Below, piece by piece: positions 45,155 through 58,846 of a DNA stretch of 64,000 bases. Source of the DNA: Musa acuminata AAA Group (Eukaryota; Streptophyta; Magnoliopsida; Zingiberales; Musaceae); assembly GCF_036884655.1 (NCBI RefSeq), contig NC_088355.1, positions 19,348,501 to 19,412,500 on the forward strand, given 5' to 3'. Within the stretch, counting starts at the first letter, position 1. Each line of letters starts with the position of its first letter. The notes under the pieces are model-generated. The model saw only the letters and a list, made by a program, of their open reading frames with translations, was not told the DNA's origin and made no database searches. Made by a program: the position numbers and the translations under genes.

Positions 45155-48100
45155 ATGGAGTCAGATAGTATGTTTAAATTGAACTCATCAAATTATTCCA
45201 CTTGGAGGCATCAGATGGAAGATTTGCTCTATTTCAAAGATTTGCTCTATTGCAAAGATTTGTATAAGCCTATCAAAATTAAAGATAAACATTCTACTAT
45301 GGACGAGAAAGAATGGGAAGTTCAACATAGAAAAGCTATTGCCTATATTAGAAGATGGATGGATATAAACTTGCATGAGCATATTTCAGATGAAACTAGA
45401 GCTGATGTTGTTTGGCAAAGGTTAGAAAATCTCTTTGCGAAAAAGACAGTAGGAAATAGAATTTCTCTCCTCAGAAGACTTGTAAATTTGAAGTACAAAG
45501 ATGGTGGTAATATTATTGAGCACATAAGCCTATTTCAGAGTCTTGCAAACAAGTTGGTTACTATGAAAATGAATATAGATGATGAGATGCAAGGATTATT
45601 ACTTCTCAGATCTTTACCAGAAAGTGGGAAATGTATGTGGTGACTATTTGCAACTCCACGCTAGAGGGGACTCTAACTATATATATGGTTAAAGACAGTT
45701 TGCTAAATGAAGATGCTAGAAGGAAAGAACAGGGTGAATCTTCTTCTGGGGTATTTGTTACTGAAAAACAAGAAAGATGTGGAAGAAGTCATAGTAGAAA
45801 TCCACATGGTTATAGAGGAAGATCCAAATCTAGAAAAGATATCAAATGTTTTCACCGTAACAGGCCAGGTCACATGAAGAAAGAGTGTAGGTTTTGGAAG
45901 CGAGAATAGAAGGAAATGAAGAAAAATGAGAAAGATACCAATACAATTACTGCTGAAGGTAATATCACTATTGTCTTTGACGAAGGTTGTGTTAGCCTTG
46001 TAGCACAAGACAGTAATTGGGTAATTGACTCTGGTGCTTCATTTCATGTCACTTCTCATGGTGATTTCTTTAGATCTTACACTACTGGTGATTTTGGTAA
46101 TATTAGAATGGGAAACAGTGGTACATCTAAGATTGTGGGTATTGGAGATATTTGATTGGAGAACAGTATTGGGAGCAAATTGATACTCAAAGATATAAAG
46201 CATGTTTCAGATATTCGTCATAACTTAATATCTACAGGTAGACTTGATGATGAGGGCTTTGCACATTATTTTGGTGAAAGTAAATGAAAACTCACTAAAG
46301 GTTCTCTAATTATGGCAAAAGGAAAGAAGATTAACTCTTTTTATGTCATGGAAGCTAAGCTACACAAAGGAGAGATTAATGCAATTTAAAAAGGAGAAAA
46401 TATAGATCTTTGGCATAAGAGGTTTGGACATATCACCGATAAAGGACTTTAAACTCTTGCTAGAAAGTAGTTCTTACTATAGTTGTAAGGTACATCTCTT
46501 AAATCTTGTGATCATTGCTTAGTTGGAAAAACATATAGAGTTGCATTTCAGACATATCCATCATCTAGAAGATCATATGCTATATTGATTTAGTTCACAC
46601 TGATGTTTGTACTATAGAAACTAGAACTCTTGGAGGTGCTCTTCATTTTGTTACTTTTATTGATGACCATTCTAGAAAAGTGTGTGCTTTCGCATTGAAA
46701 TCTAAAGACCAGGTACTCGATGTTTTCAAGGAGTTTCATGTCAGTGTTGAAAGAGAAACTGGTAGAAAACTAAAGTGTATTCGATTAGATAATGGTGGAG
46801 AGTACAGGGGTCCTTTTGAGAATTATTGTAGGTTTCATGGTATTAGGCTTGAGAAAACAGTTCCTAACACTCCTCAACAGAACGGTGTGGCAGAATGGAT
46901 GAACAAAACCATTGAAGAAAGGATTAGGTGTATGCTTTCTCACGCCAAGTTACCGAAGTCATTTTGGGGGGAGGCTATGAGATCTACAGTTGATCTGATA
47001 AATCTTTCTCCATCAGTTCCTCTGAAAGATTATGTTCCAAAGAGAGTATGGAGAGGAAAAGATATATCTTATAATCACTTAAGAGTCTTTGGGTGTTAAG
47101 CATTTGTTCATATTCCCAAAGATGAGAGGTCCAAGCTTGATAATAAGGCAAATGCATGTATCTTCTTGGGATATGGTCATGAAGAGTTTGGGTACAGATT
47201 ATGAGATCTAGTGAACAAGAAGATTATTAGAAGCAGAGATGTTGTGTTTCTAGAAGACCAATTGTTTGATGATGGTGATAATATTGAGAAGCCAGAAATC
47301 TCTGTTTTTATTCCTTTGAGTTTAGGTCCAGTTCTTTCACCTGTAGTTCATGATGATCATGGGGGAGATGAACAAGAAGATTGTGATGAGAATACCAATG
47401 ATGATACACTTATAGTTGATGATGTTGAACCAACTGAACAAGCAACTCCAACACCAGTTGAGATTCCTTTGAGAAAATCCACTAGAGAGCGACAACCCTC
47501 TACCAGATATCCTCCACATGAGTATGTTATGCTTACTGACGGGGGAGAGCCAAAAACTTACCAAAAAGCTATTCTACATGAGAATAAAAACGAGTGGGTT
47601 AAAGCTATGCAAGAAGAGATGAGATCCTTGCTTGAGAACCACACCTATGACTTAGTAAAATTGCCTAAAGAGAAGAATGCTCTCAAGAATAAATGGGTTT
47701 ATAAATTGAAGACTGAAATTAATAGCTCACAACAAAGATACAAGGCACGACTAGTTGTGAAAAGATTCAGTCAGAAGAAAGGTGTTGACTTTGAAGAAAT
47801 ATTTTCTCCAGTTGTGAAAATGTTCTCTATCTGAGTTGTTCTTGGCTTAGTTGCCCGCTTGAATTTAGAAGTCGAGTAACTTGATTTGAAATCAGCATTT
47901 CTTCATGGTGACTTAGAAAAAAAAAATTTATATGGAACAACAAGAAGGTTTCAACGTCAAAGGAAAATAAAATATGTTGTGTAAGCTTTGGAAAACTTTA
48001 TATGGACTCAAACAGGCACCTAGACAGTGGTATAAGAAGTTTGATTCCTTTTTTATGAGCCAAGGGTATGATAGAACCACATCTGATCATTGTGTGTTTT

Positions 48101-49343
48101 TGAAGAAATTTTCAGATGATGAGTTTATTATTTTACTACTATATGTTGATGATATGCTGATTGTTGGCTATGATGATGGAAAAACGTCAAAGGAAAAGAA
48201 AATATGTTGTGTAAGCTTAGGAAAACTTTATATGGACTCAAACAGGCACCTAGACAGTGGTATAAGAAGTTTGATTCCTTTTTTATGAGCCAAGGGTATG
48301 ATAGAACCACATCTGATCATTGTGTGTTTTTGAAGAAATTTTCAGATGATGGGTTTATTATTTTACTACTATATGTTGATGATATACTGATTGTTGGCTA
48401 TGATGATGGAAAAATTGGAAAGCTTAAAAGAGAGCTAAGTAAGTCTTTTGCATTGAAAGACTTGGGATCCATTAAACAAATACTTGGCATGAAGATTCTT
48501 CGTGATAGGAAGAAAATGAAGATTTAACTATCTCAGGAGACTTATGTTGAAAAGGTTCTTGAAAGATTCAACATGAGTAAAGTCAAAGCAGTTTGTTCTC
48601 GACTTGCAGGTCATTTCAAGCTTAGTTCGAAATAATGTCCTACAAGTGAGAAAGAAAAAGAAAAAATTTCCAAAGTGCCTTACTCATCTGCAGTAGGTAG
48701 TTTGATGTATGCTATGGTTTGTACTAGGCAAGATATAGCTCATGCAGTTGGAGTTGTCAGCCGATTTCTCTCAAATCCAATAAAGGAACATTGGGCAGTA
48801 ATGAAATGGATATTAAGATATCTAAGAGGTACTTCCAACTTATGTTTATGTTTTGGTAATGATGAACCTATGTTAGAAGGTTATATAGATGCAGACATGG
48901 CAGGTGATACTAATTCCAGGAAGTCCATTTCGAGATTCTTGATGACATTTGCAGGAGGAGCAGTCTCTTGGCAGTCTAAGTTACAGAAGTATGTTACTCT
49001 ATCAACCATAGAAGCATAATATATTGCAATTACTGAAGCCTCCAAGGAAGCTTTATGGATGAAAATGTTTTTTTAGGAATTGGGCTTGAAATAGGAAGGA
49101 TATACTATTTACTGTGACAGTCAGAGTGCCATTCACCTCTCCAAGAATTCAGCATACTATTCTAGATCCAAACATATTGATGTGAGATATCACTGGATTC
49201 GTGATGTGCTTGAGATGAAAGAATTACAATTGGAAAAAGTACATACCAATGATAATGGTTCTGATATGTTGACAAAGTCTTTGCCTAAGGAGAAGCTTGA
49301 AGCATGTATGCGAAGAACGAGCTTGGTACAGCCCACCATATGA
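45155..49343 (+). pseudogene. Copia unit 2 gag-pol
   Basis: Gag from ATG 45155 carries an 18-bp in-frame duplication (LLYFKDLLYCKD) at about 45221-45256. The zinc knuckle reads CFHRNRPGHMKKEC, with the second Cys replaced by Arg. The protease motif DSGAS is intact near 46028. Integrase runs from about 46640 to 47099 (LDNGGEY). Reverse transcriptase begins near 47590, is interrupted by a 230-bp direct duplication (47953-48412) and shows YVDDML or YVDDIL in each copy. RNase H follows from about 48880. Many stops and frameshifts occur, for example TAG near 45907 and TAA at 48525 and 49017. The end is at 49341-49343. Confidence 0.88.
47953..48412 (+). repeat. 230-bp tandem duplication in unit 2 reverse transcriptase
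   Basis: Copies 47953-48182 and 48183-48412 both start AACGTCAAAGGAAAA and include the catalytic YVDD region. The period of 230 is not a multiple of three, so it destroys the frame. The copies differ at a few bases, so it is not very recent. Confidence 0.88.
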
Positions 49344-49359
49344 GTTGGAGGGGGAGAAT

Positions 49360-50044
49360 TGTTGGGTCCAGCCCACATGTGGGCTTGGACAAATTGGGTC
49401 GTTTGAGCCCAAATGAAAAAAATTAAAAAGGGGAGAGAGAAGTTGAGGAAAATAGATCAGATTGTAACGTGCAACGTGCGGCGAAGTGCGGAGGAGAGAG
49501 AAATAGAGAGAGAAAGATTAGGTTTCTGAGTTTTCTACTTTACGATATGTGGCCGAACTTTATCAGTTTCGGCCCAAATTTTATGTGGAGAATCCTTACA
49601 GCAAACTCTACAATCCTAATGGTGTTGATCTGCAGTTTACCCTCTCTAAGGTACTTTCATGCGATATCCACTTTGTGAGACCTAGAATTCTCTTTTGAGG
49701 AGATCCATCCTATATGATGAAGATATGCTATTCTTCGGCCAAGATCTATGATCTTGATGTTATTCTGATCCTCTAGTTATTCTAGAAAAGACCTACTGTA
49801 AACTTGTTATCATTATTATTGATAGTGAAGTTTGAGGTGGATTACGGTCCCGTGATTTTTCCCGCATTGGGTTTTCCACGTTAAAAAGATTTGGTCTCAT
49901 TGTGTGATTGATTATTTGCTCTATTGTTTATGTTGCGCTAGTTGATGTTTACATTTGGATATCAAGTTGGTATTTTGATTATGAACCCATTTTGATATAC
50001 AAAGAGGGAAAAGAATATTCCGCTTTAATAGGTTTTTCCCAACA
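49360..50044 (+). repeat. Copia array LTR3
   Basis: 685 bp, TGTTGGGTCC...CCCAACA, shared between units 2 and 3. Purine tract 49347-49359; perfect primer site 50047-50058. Confidence 0.92.
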
Positions 50045-50097
50045 ATTGGTATCAGAGCAATAGGTTGTTTGGTGCTAGTTTTTCTTGTGTGATTGAA

Positions 50098-53000
50098 ATG
50101 GAGTCAGATGATATATTTAAATTGAACTCATCAAATTATTCCACTTGGAGGCGTCTGAAGGAAGATTTGCTCTATTGCAAAGATTTGTATAAGTCTATCA
50201 AGGTTAAAGATAAACCTTCTACTATGGACGATGAAGAATGGGAAGTTCAACATAGAAAAGCTATTGCCTATATTAGAAGATGGATGGATATAAACTTGCA
50301 TGAGCATATTTCAGATAAAACAAGAGCTAATGTTGTTTGGCAAAGGTTAGAAAATCTCTTTGCAAAAAAGACGGTGGGAAATAGAAATTCTCTCCTTAGA
50401 AGGCTTGTAAATTTGAAGTATAAAGATGGTGATAACATTGTTGAGCACATAAGCCTATTTCAGAGTCTTGCAAACAAGTTGGTTGCTATGAAAATGAATA
50501 TAGATGATGAGATGCAAGGATTATTACTTCTTAACTCTTTATCAGAAAGTTGGGAAATGTATGTGGTGACTATTTGTAACTCCACGCTAGAGGGGACTCT
50601 AACTATAGATATCGTTAAAGGCAGTTTGCTAAATGAAGATGCTAGAAGGAAAGAACAGGGTGAATCTTCTTCTAGGGCATTTGTTACTGAAAAACAAGAA
50701 AGCCGTGGAAGAAATCATAGCAGAAATCCACATGGTTATAGAGGAAGACCCAAGTCTAGACGAGATATCAAATGTTTTCACTATAACAGGCCAGGTCACA
50801 TGAAAAAAGAGTGTAGGTTTTGGAAGCGAGAACAGAATGAAATGAAGAAAAATGAGAAAGAGACCAATACAATTACTGCTGAAGGTAATATCACTATTGT
50901 CTGTGATGAAGGTTGTGTTAGTCTGGTAGCTCACGACAGTAATTGGGTAATTAACTCTGGTGCTTCATTTCATGTCACTTCTCATAGTGATTTCTTTAGA
51001 TCTTACACTGTTGGTGATTTTGGGAATTTTAGAATGGGAAACAGTGGTACATCTAAGATTGTGGGTCTTGGAGATATTTGCTTGGAGACCAAAATTTGGA
51101 GCAAATTGATACTCAAAGATGTAAGGCATGTTCCAGATATTCGTCTTCATTTGATATCTACAGGTAGACATGAAGATGAGGGCTTTGCACATTATTTTGG
51201 TGAAAGTAAATGGAAACTCACTTAAGGTTCTCTAATTGTGGCCAAAGGAAAGAAGATTTACTCTTTTTATGTCATGGAAGCTAAGCTACACAAAGGAGAG
51301 ATTAATGCAATTCAAAAAGGTGAAATATAGATCTTTGGCATAAGAGGTTTGGACATATCAACGAGAAAGGACTTCAAACTCTTGCTAGAAAGCAATTCTT
51401 ACCAGAGTTACAAGGTACATCTCTTAAATCTTGTGATCATTGCTTAGCTGGAAAAACACATAAAGTTGCATTTCAGACATAACCATCATCTAGAAGATCA
51501 GATATTATTGATTTAGTTCATACTTATGTTTGTACTAAGCAAACTAGAACTCTTGGAGATGATCTTTATTTTGTTACTTTTATTGATTACCATTCTAGAA
51601 AAGTGTGGGCTTTTGCTTTGAAATCTAATGATCGGGTACTCGATGTTTTCAAAGAGTTTCATGTCAGTGTTGAAAGGGAAACTGGCAAAAAACTAAAGTA
51701 TATTCGATTAGAAAATAGTAGCGAGTACAGGGGTCCTTTTGAGAATTATTGCATGTTTCATAGTATTAGGCTTGAGAAAACAGTTCCTAACACTCATCAA
51801 CAGAATGGTGTGACAGAAAGGATGAACATAATCAATGAAGAAATGATTAGGTGTATGCTTTCTCACGCCAAGTTACCGAAGTCATTTTGGGTGGAGGCTT
51901 TGAGAACTACAGTTGATCTGATAAATCTTTCTCCATCAGTTCCTCTGAAAAGATGATGTTCTAGAGAGACTATGGAGAGGAAAAGATAAATCTTATAATC
52001 ACTTAAGAGTCTTTGGGTGTAAAGCATTTGTTCATATTCGCAAAGATGAGATGTCCAAGCTTGATAATAAGGCAAAAGCATGTATCTTCTTATGATATGG
52101 TCATGAAGAGTTTGGGTACAGATTATGGGATCTAATGAACAAGAAGATTATTAGAAGCAGAGATGTTTTGTTTTTAGAAGACCAATTGTTTGATGATGGT
52201 GATAATATTAAAAATCCAGAAACCTCTGTTTATATTCCTTGGAGTTTAGGTCCAGTTCCTTCACCTGTAGTTCATGATAATAATGGGGGAGATGAACAAG
52301 AAAAATGTGATGAGAATACCAATGATAATACACCTACAGTTGATGATGTTGAACCAACTAAACAGGCACCTCAACAACTAGTTGAGATTCCATTGAGAAG
52401 ATCTACTAGAGGGCGACAACCCTCTACCAGATATCCTCCACATGAGTATGTTTTGCTTACTGACGGGGGAGAGCCAGAAATTTACGAAGAAGCTATTCTA
52501 CATGAGAATAAAAATGAGTGGATTAAAGCCATGCAAGAAGAGATGAGATCCTTGCTTGAGAAAAATACCTATGACTTGGTAAAATTGCCTAAAGAGAAGA
52601 AAGCTCTCAAGAAAAAGTGGGTTTATAAATTGAAGACTGAAAACAATAACTCACAACAAAGATAAAAGGCATGACTAGTTGTGAAAGGATTCAGTCAGAA
52701 GAAAGGTATTGACTTTGAAGAAATATTTTTTCCAGTTGTGAAAATGTTCTCTATCCGAGTTGTTCTTGGCTTAGCTGCCCGCTTGAATTTAGAAGTCGAG
52801 CAACTTGATGTGAAAACAGCATTTCTTCATGGTGACTTAGAAGAAGAAATTTACATGGAGCAACCAGAAGTTTTCAAAGTCAAGGGAAAAGAAAATATGG
52901 TGTGTAAGCTTAGGAAAAGTTTATATAGACTCAAACAGGTACCTAGACCGTGGTATAAGAAGTTTGATTCCTTTATGATAAGCGAAGGGTATGATAGAAC

Positions 53001-54061
53001 CACATCTGATCATTGTGTGTTTATGAAGAAATTTTTAAATGATGATTTTATTATTTTATTGCTATATGTTGATGATATGCTGATTGTTGGCTATGATGTT
53101 GAAAAAATTGGAAAGCTTAAAAGAGAGCTAAGTAAGTCTTTTGCCTTGAAAGACTTGGGATCCGTGAAACAAATACTTGTCATGAAGATTCTTCGTGATA
53201 GGAAGAAAAGGAAGATTTGACTATCTCAGGAGACTTACGTTGAAAAGATTTGACTATCTCAAGAGACTTACGTTGAAAAGGTTCTTGAAAGATTCAACAT
53301 AAGTAAAGCCAAAGCAGTTTGTTCCCGACTTGCAGGTCATTTCAAGCTTAGTTCGAAACAATGTCTAACAAGTGAGAAACAAAAAGAAGAAATGTCCAGA
53401 GTGCTTAACTCATCTGCAGTAGGTAGTTTGATATATGCGATGGTTTATACTAGGCCAGATATAGCTCTTGCAGTTGGAGTTGTCAGCTGATTTCTCTCAA
53501 ATCTAAGAAAGGAACATTGGGCAGTAGTGAAATGGATATTAAGATATCTAAGAGGTACTTCCAGGTTATGTTTATGTTTTGGTAATGATGAACCTATATT
53601 AGAAGGTTACATAGATGCGGACAAGGCAGGTGATACTGATTCCAGGAAGTCCACTTCGAGATTCTTGATGACATTTGCAGGAGGAGCAGTCTCTTGCCAG
53701 TCTAAGTTACAGAAGTGTGTTGCTCTATCAACCATAGAAGCATAATACATTGCAATTACTGAAGCCTGCAAGGAAGCTTTATGGATGAAAAAGTTTCTAC
53801 AGGAATTGGAATTGAAACAGGAAGGATATACTGTTTGCTATGATAGTCAGAGTGTCATTCACATCTCTAAAAATTTAACATACCATTCTAGATCCAAGCA
53901 TATTGATGTGAGATATCACTGGATTCGTGATGTGCTTGAGATGAAAGAATTACAATTGGAAAAAATACATACCAATGATAATGGTTCAGATATGTTGACA
54001 AATTCTTTGCCTAAGGAGAAGCTTGAAGCATGTAGCGAGCTTGGTATAGCCCACCATATGA
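50098..54061 (+). pseudogene. Copia unit 3 gag-pol
   Basis: The best-preserved Gag-protease stretch of the array. It is open from ATG 50098 to 51225 and covers Gag, a zinc knuckle (CFHYNRPGHMKKEC, second Cys changed to Tyr) and protease, where the catalytic Asp is replaced (NSGAS for DSGAS near 50954). The pre-integrase is frameshifted near 51326. Integrase lies at 51603-51956 with LENSSEY in place of DNGGEY, so a catalytic Asp is lost. Reverse transcriptase 52681-53220 keeps YVDDML. A 33-bp direct duplication lies at 53214-53279. RNase H runs from about 53527 to 54050. It shares stops with the other units (53218, 53743). Confidence 0.88.
53214..53279 (+). repeat. 33-bp tandem duplication in unit 3
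   Basis: Copies 53214-53246 and 53247-53279 both begin GATTTGACTATCTCA. The frame is kept, and the duplication also doubles the TGA stop present in the source copy. Confidence 0.9.
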
Positions 54062-54077
54062 GCTGGAGGGGGAGAAT

Positions 54078-54770
54078 TGTTGGGTTGAGCCCAAATGTGG
54101 GCTTGGACAAATTGGGTCGTTTGAGCCCAAATGTAAAAAATTAAAAAGAGGAGAGAGAAGGTGAGGAAAATAGATCAGATTGCAATGTGCAACATATGGT
54201 GGCGTGCAGGGGAAAGAGGAGAGAGAAATAGAGAAAGAAAGATTAGATTTCTGAGTTTTCTACTTGACGATATGTGGCCAAACGTTGTCAGTTTCGGCCC
54301 AAATTTTATGTGGAGAATCCTTCCATCAAACTCTACAATCCTAATGGTTTTGATCTACAGTTTACCCTCTCTAAGGTACTTTCCTATTAAATCCACTTTG
54401 TGAGACCTAGAATTTTCTTTTGAGGAGATCCATCCTATATGATGAAGATATGCTATTCTTGAGCCAAGATTTATGATCTTGATATTATTCCGATCCTCTA
54501 GTTATTCTAGAGAAGACCTACTGTAAACCTATAATCATTATTATTGATAGTGGAAGTTTGAGGTGGACTATGGTCTCGTGGTTTTTCCCACATTAGGTTT
54601 TCCACGTAAAAAATATTTGGTCTCACTATGTGATTGATTATTTGATCTATTGTTGATGCTGTGCTGGTTGATATTTACATTTGGATATCAAGTTGGTATT
54701 TTGATGAGGAACCCATTTTGATACACAAAGAGGGAAAAAAATATTTCGCTTTAATAGGTTTTTCCCAACA
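54078..54770 (+). repeat. Copia array LTR4
   Basis: 693 bp, TGTTGGGTTG...CCCAACA, shared between units 3 and 4. Purine tract 54065-54077; mutated primer site TAGTATCAGAGC at 54773-54784. Confidence 0.92.
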
Positions 54771-54823
54771 AGTAGTATCAGAGCAATAGGTTGTTTGGTG
54801 CTAGTTTTTCTTGTTTGATTGAA

Positions 54824-57800
54824 ATGGAGTCAGATGGTATGTTTAAATTGAACTTATCAAATTACTCCACTTGGAGGCGATTGATGGAAAATTTACTCTA
54901 TTGCAAAGATTTGTATAAGCCTATCAAGGTTAAAGATAAACCTTCTACTATGGACGATGAAGAATGGGAAGTTCAACATAGAAAAGCTATTGCCTATATT
55001 AGAATATGGATGGATATAAACTTGCATTAGCATATTTCAGATTAAACCAGAGCTGATATTGTTTGGCAAATGTTAGAAAATCTCTATGCGAAAAAGACGG
55101 TGGGAAATAGAAATTCTCTCCTCAGAAGGCTTGTAAATTTGAAGTATAAAGATGGTGGTAGCATTGTTGAGCACATAAGCCTATTTCAGAGTCTTGCAAA
55201 CAAGTTGGTTGCTATGAAAATGAATATAGATGATGAGATGCAAGGATTATTACTTCTTAGCTCTTTACTAGAAAGTTGGGAAATATATGTGGTGACTATT
55301 TGCAACTCTACGCTAGAGGGGACTCTAACTATAGATATGGTTAAAGACAGTTTGCTAAATGAAGATGCTAGAAGGAAAGAACATGGTGAATCTTTTTCTG
55401 GGGCATTTGTTACTGAAAAACAAGAAAGAAGTGGAAGAAGTCATAACAGAAATCCATATGGTTATAGAGGAAGATCCAAGTCTAGAAGAGATATCAAATG
55501 TTTTTACTGTAACAGGCCAGGTCACATGAAGAAAGAGTATAGGTTTTGGAAGCGAGAACAGAATGAAATGAAGAAAGATGAGAAAGAGACCAATACAATT
55601 ACTACTGAAGCTAATATCACTATTATCTGTGATGAAGGTTGTGTTAGCCTTGTAGCTCAAGATAGTAATTGGGTAATTGACTCTGGTGCTTCATTTCATG
55701 TCACTTCTCATGGTGATTTCTTTAGATCTTACACTGTTGGTGAATTTGGTAATATTAGAATGAGAAACAGTGGTACATCTAAGATTGTGGATATTAGAGA
55801 TATTTGCTTGGAGACCAGTATTGGGAGCAAATTGATACTCAAAGATGTAAGACATGTTCCAGATATTCGTCTTAACTTGATATCTACAGATAGACTTGAT
55901 GATGAGGGCTTTGCACATTATTTTGGTGAAAGTAAGTGGAAACTCACTAAAGGTTCTCTAATTGTGGCGAAAGTAAAGAAGATTAACTCTTTTTATGTCA
56001 TGGAAGCTAAGCTACACAAAGGAGAGATTAATGCAATTCAAAAAGGTGAAAGTATAGATCTTTGGCATAAGAGGTTTGGACATATCAGCGAGAAAGGACT
56101 TCAAACTCTTGCTAGAAAGCAGTTTTTACCAGAGTTGCAAGGTACATCTCTTAAATCTTGTGATCGTTGCTAAGCTGGAAAAACACATAGAGTTGCATTT
56201 CAGACATAACCATCATCTAGAAGATCAGATGTTTTTGATTTAGTTAATACCGATGTTTGCACTAGGCAAACTAGAACACTTGGAGGTGCTCTTTATTTTG
56301 TTATTTTTATAAATTACCATTCTAGAAAAGTGTGGGCTTTTGCTTTGAAATCTAAAAACTAGGTACTCGATGTTTTCAAGGAGTTTCATGTCAGTGTTGA
56401 AAGAGAAACTGATAGAAAACTAAAGTGTATTCGATCAGATAATGGTGGCGAGTACAGGGGTCCTTTTGAGAATTATTGCAGGTTTCATGGTATCAAGCTT
56501 GAGAAAATAGTTTCTAACACCCCTCAACAGAACGGTGTGACAGAAAGGATGAATAAAACCATTTTAGAAATGATTAGGTGTATGCTTTCTCACGCCAAGT
56601 TACCGAAGTCATTTTGGGGGGAGGCTTTGGGAACTACAGTTGATCTGATAAATCTTTCTCCATCAGTTCCTCTGGAAGATGATGTTCCAAAGAGAGTATG
56701 GAGAGGAAAAGATATATCTTATATTCACTTAAGAGTCTTTAGGTGTAAAGCTTTTGTTCATATTCCCAAAGATGAGAGGTCCAAGCTTGATAATAAGGCA
56801 AAAACATGTATCTTCTTGGGATATGGTCATGAAGAGTTTGGGTACAGATTATGGAATCTAGTGAATAAGAAGATTATTAGAAGCAGAGATGTTGTGTTTC
56901 TAGAAGACCAATTGTTTGATGATGGTGATAATATTGAGAAGCCAGAAACCTCTGTTTATATTTCTTGGTGTTTAGGTCCAGTTCCTTCACCTGTAGTTCA
57001 TGATGATCATAGGGGAGATGAACAAGAAGATTGTGATGAGAATACCAATGATGATACACCTACAGTTGATGATGTTGAACCAACTGAACAAGCACCTCCA
57101 CCACCAATTGAGATTCCATTTAGAAGATCCACTAGAGAGCGACAACCCTCTACCAGATATCCTCCACATGAGTATGTTATTCTCACTGACGGGGGAGAGC
57201 CAGAAACATACTAAGAAGCCATTATACATGAGAATAAAAATAAGTGGGCTAATGCCAAGCAAGAAGAGATGAGATCCTTGCTTGAGAACCACACCTATGA
57301 CTTGGTAAAATTGCCTAAAGAGAAGAAAGCTCTCAAGAATAAGTGGGTTTATAAATTGAACACAGAAAATAATAGCTCACAACAAAGATACAAGGCACAA
57401 CTAGTTGTGAAAGGATTCAGTGAGAAGAAAGGTATTTACTTTGAAGAAATATTTTCTCCAGTTATGAAAATGTTCTCTATCCGAGTTGTTCTTGGCTTAG
57501 CTGCCTGCTTGAATTTAGAAGTCGAGCAACTTGATGTGAAAACAGCATTTCTTCATGGTGACTTAGAAGAAAAAAATTTCATGGAGCAACCAGAAGGTTT
57601 CAAAGTCAAGGGAAAAGAAAATATGGTGTGTAAGCTTAGGAAAAGCTTATATGGACTCAAACAAGCACCTAGACAATGGTATAAGAAGTTTGATTCCTTT
57701 ATGATGAGCCAAGAGTATGATAGAATCAAATCTGATCATTTTGTGTTTATGAAGAAATTTTCAGATGATGATTTTATTATTTTACTGCTATATGCTGATG

Positions 57801-58743
57801 ATATGCTGATTGTTGGCCATTATGTTGGAAAAATTGGAAAGCTTAAAAGAGAGCTAAGTAAGTCTTTTGCCTTGAACAACTTAGGATCCGTGAAACAAAT
57901 ACTTGGCATGAAGATTCTTCGTGATAGGAAGAAAACGAAGATTTGACTATCTCAGGAGACTTACGTTAAAAAGGTTCTTGAAAGATTCAACATGAGTAAA
58001 GACAAAGCAGTTTGTTCCCGACTTGCAGGTCATTTCAAGCTTAGTTCGAAACAATGTCCTACAAGTGAGAAAGAAAAAGAAGAAATATCCAGAGTGCCTT
58101 ATCTCATCTACAGTAGGTAGTTTGATGTATGCGATGGTTTGTACTAGGCCAGATATAGCTCATGCAGTTGGAGTTGTCAACTGATTTCTCTCAAATCCAG
58201 GAAAGGAACATTGGGCAGTAGTGAAATGGATATTAAGATATCTAAGAGGTACTTCCAGGTTTTGTTTATGTTTTGGTAATGATGAACATGTGTTAGAAGG
58301 TTACATAGATGCAGACATGGCAGGTGATATTGATTCCATGAAGTCCACTTTGAGATTCTTAATGACATTTGCAGGAGGAGCAGTCTCTTGACAGTCTAAG
58401 TTACAGAAGTGTGTTGCTCTATCAACCATAGAAGCATAATACATTGCAATTACTGAAGCCTGCAAGGAAGCTTTATGGTTTAAAATGTTTCTACAGGAAT
58501 TGGGCTTGAAACAGGAAAGATATAATGTTTACTATGACAATCAGAGTGTCATTCACCTCTCCAAGAATTCAACATGTCATTCTAGATCCAAGCATATTGA
58601 TGTGTGAGATTACTGGATTCGTGATGTGCTTAAGATGAAAGAATTCAATTAGAAAAAGTACATACTAATGATAATGGTTCAGATATGTTGACAAAGTCTT
58701 TGCCTAAGTAGAAGCTTGAAGCATGTAGGCAAAGAACGAGATT
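54824..58743 (+). pseudogene. Copia unit 4 gag-pol, first copy
   Basis: Gag starts at ATG 54824 with two stops near 55028-55046. It is then open from 55070 to 56173, covering the rest of Gag, a zinc knuckle CFYCNRPGHMKKEY (last Cys lost), protease DSGAS near 55680, and the pre-integrase HKRFGH near 56066. The integrase core lies between 56300 and 56650 and keeps SDNGGEY. Reverse transcriptase 57269-57946 shows YADDML in place of YVDDML. RNase H follows with several stops (58437 shared). It loses its normal 3' end at about 58743, where a short repeat and a second partial copy follow. Confidence 0.88.
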
Positions 58744-58820
58744 GGTAAAGACCACCATAAGAAGAAGAAGAAGAATGGTAAAGACCACCAGAAGAAGAAC
58801 GAGCTTGGTAAAGACCACCT
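58741..58820 (+). repeat. Short repeat at the unit 4 duplication junction
   Basis: Three copies of GGTAAAGACCACC (58744-58756, 58777-58789, 58807-58819) separated by AAGAAG-rich spacers. The core derives from the GCTTGGTACAGCCCACC end of pol. It marks the point where the partial copy is joined. Confidence 0.85.
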
Positions 58821-58846
58821 AAGTACATACTAATTTTCTCCATTAT

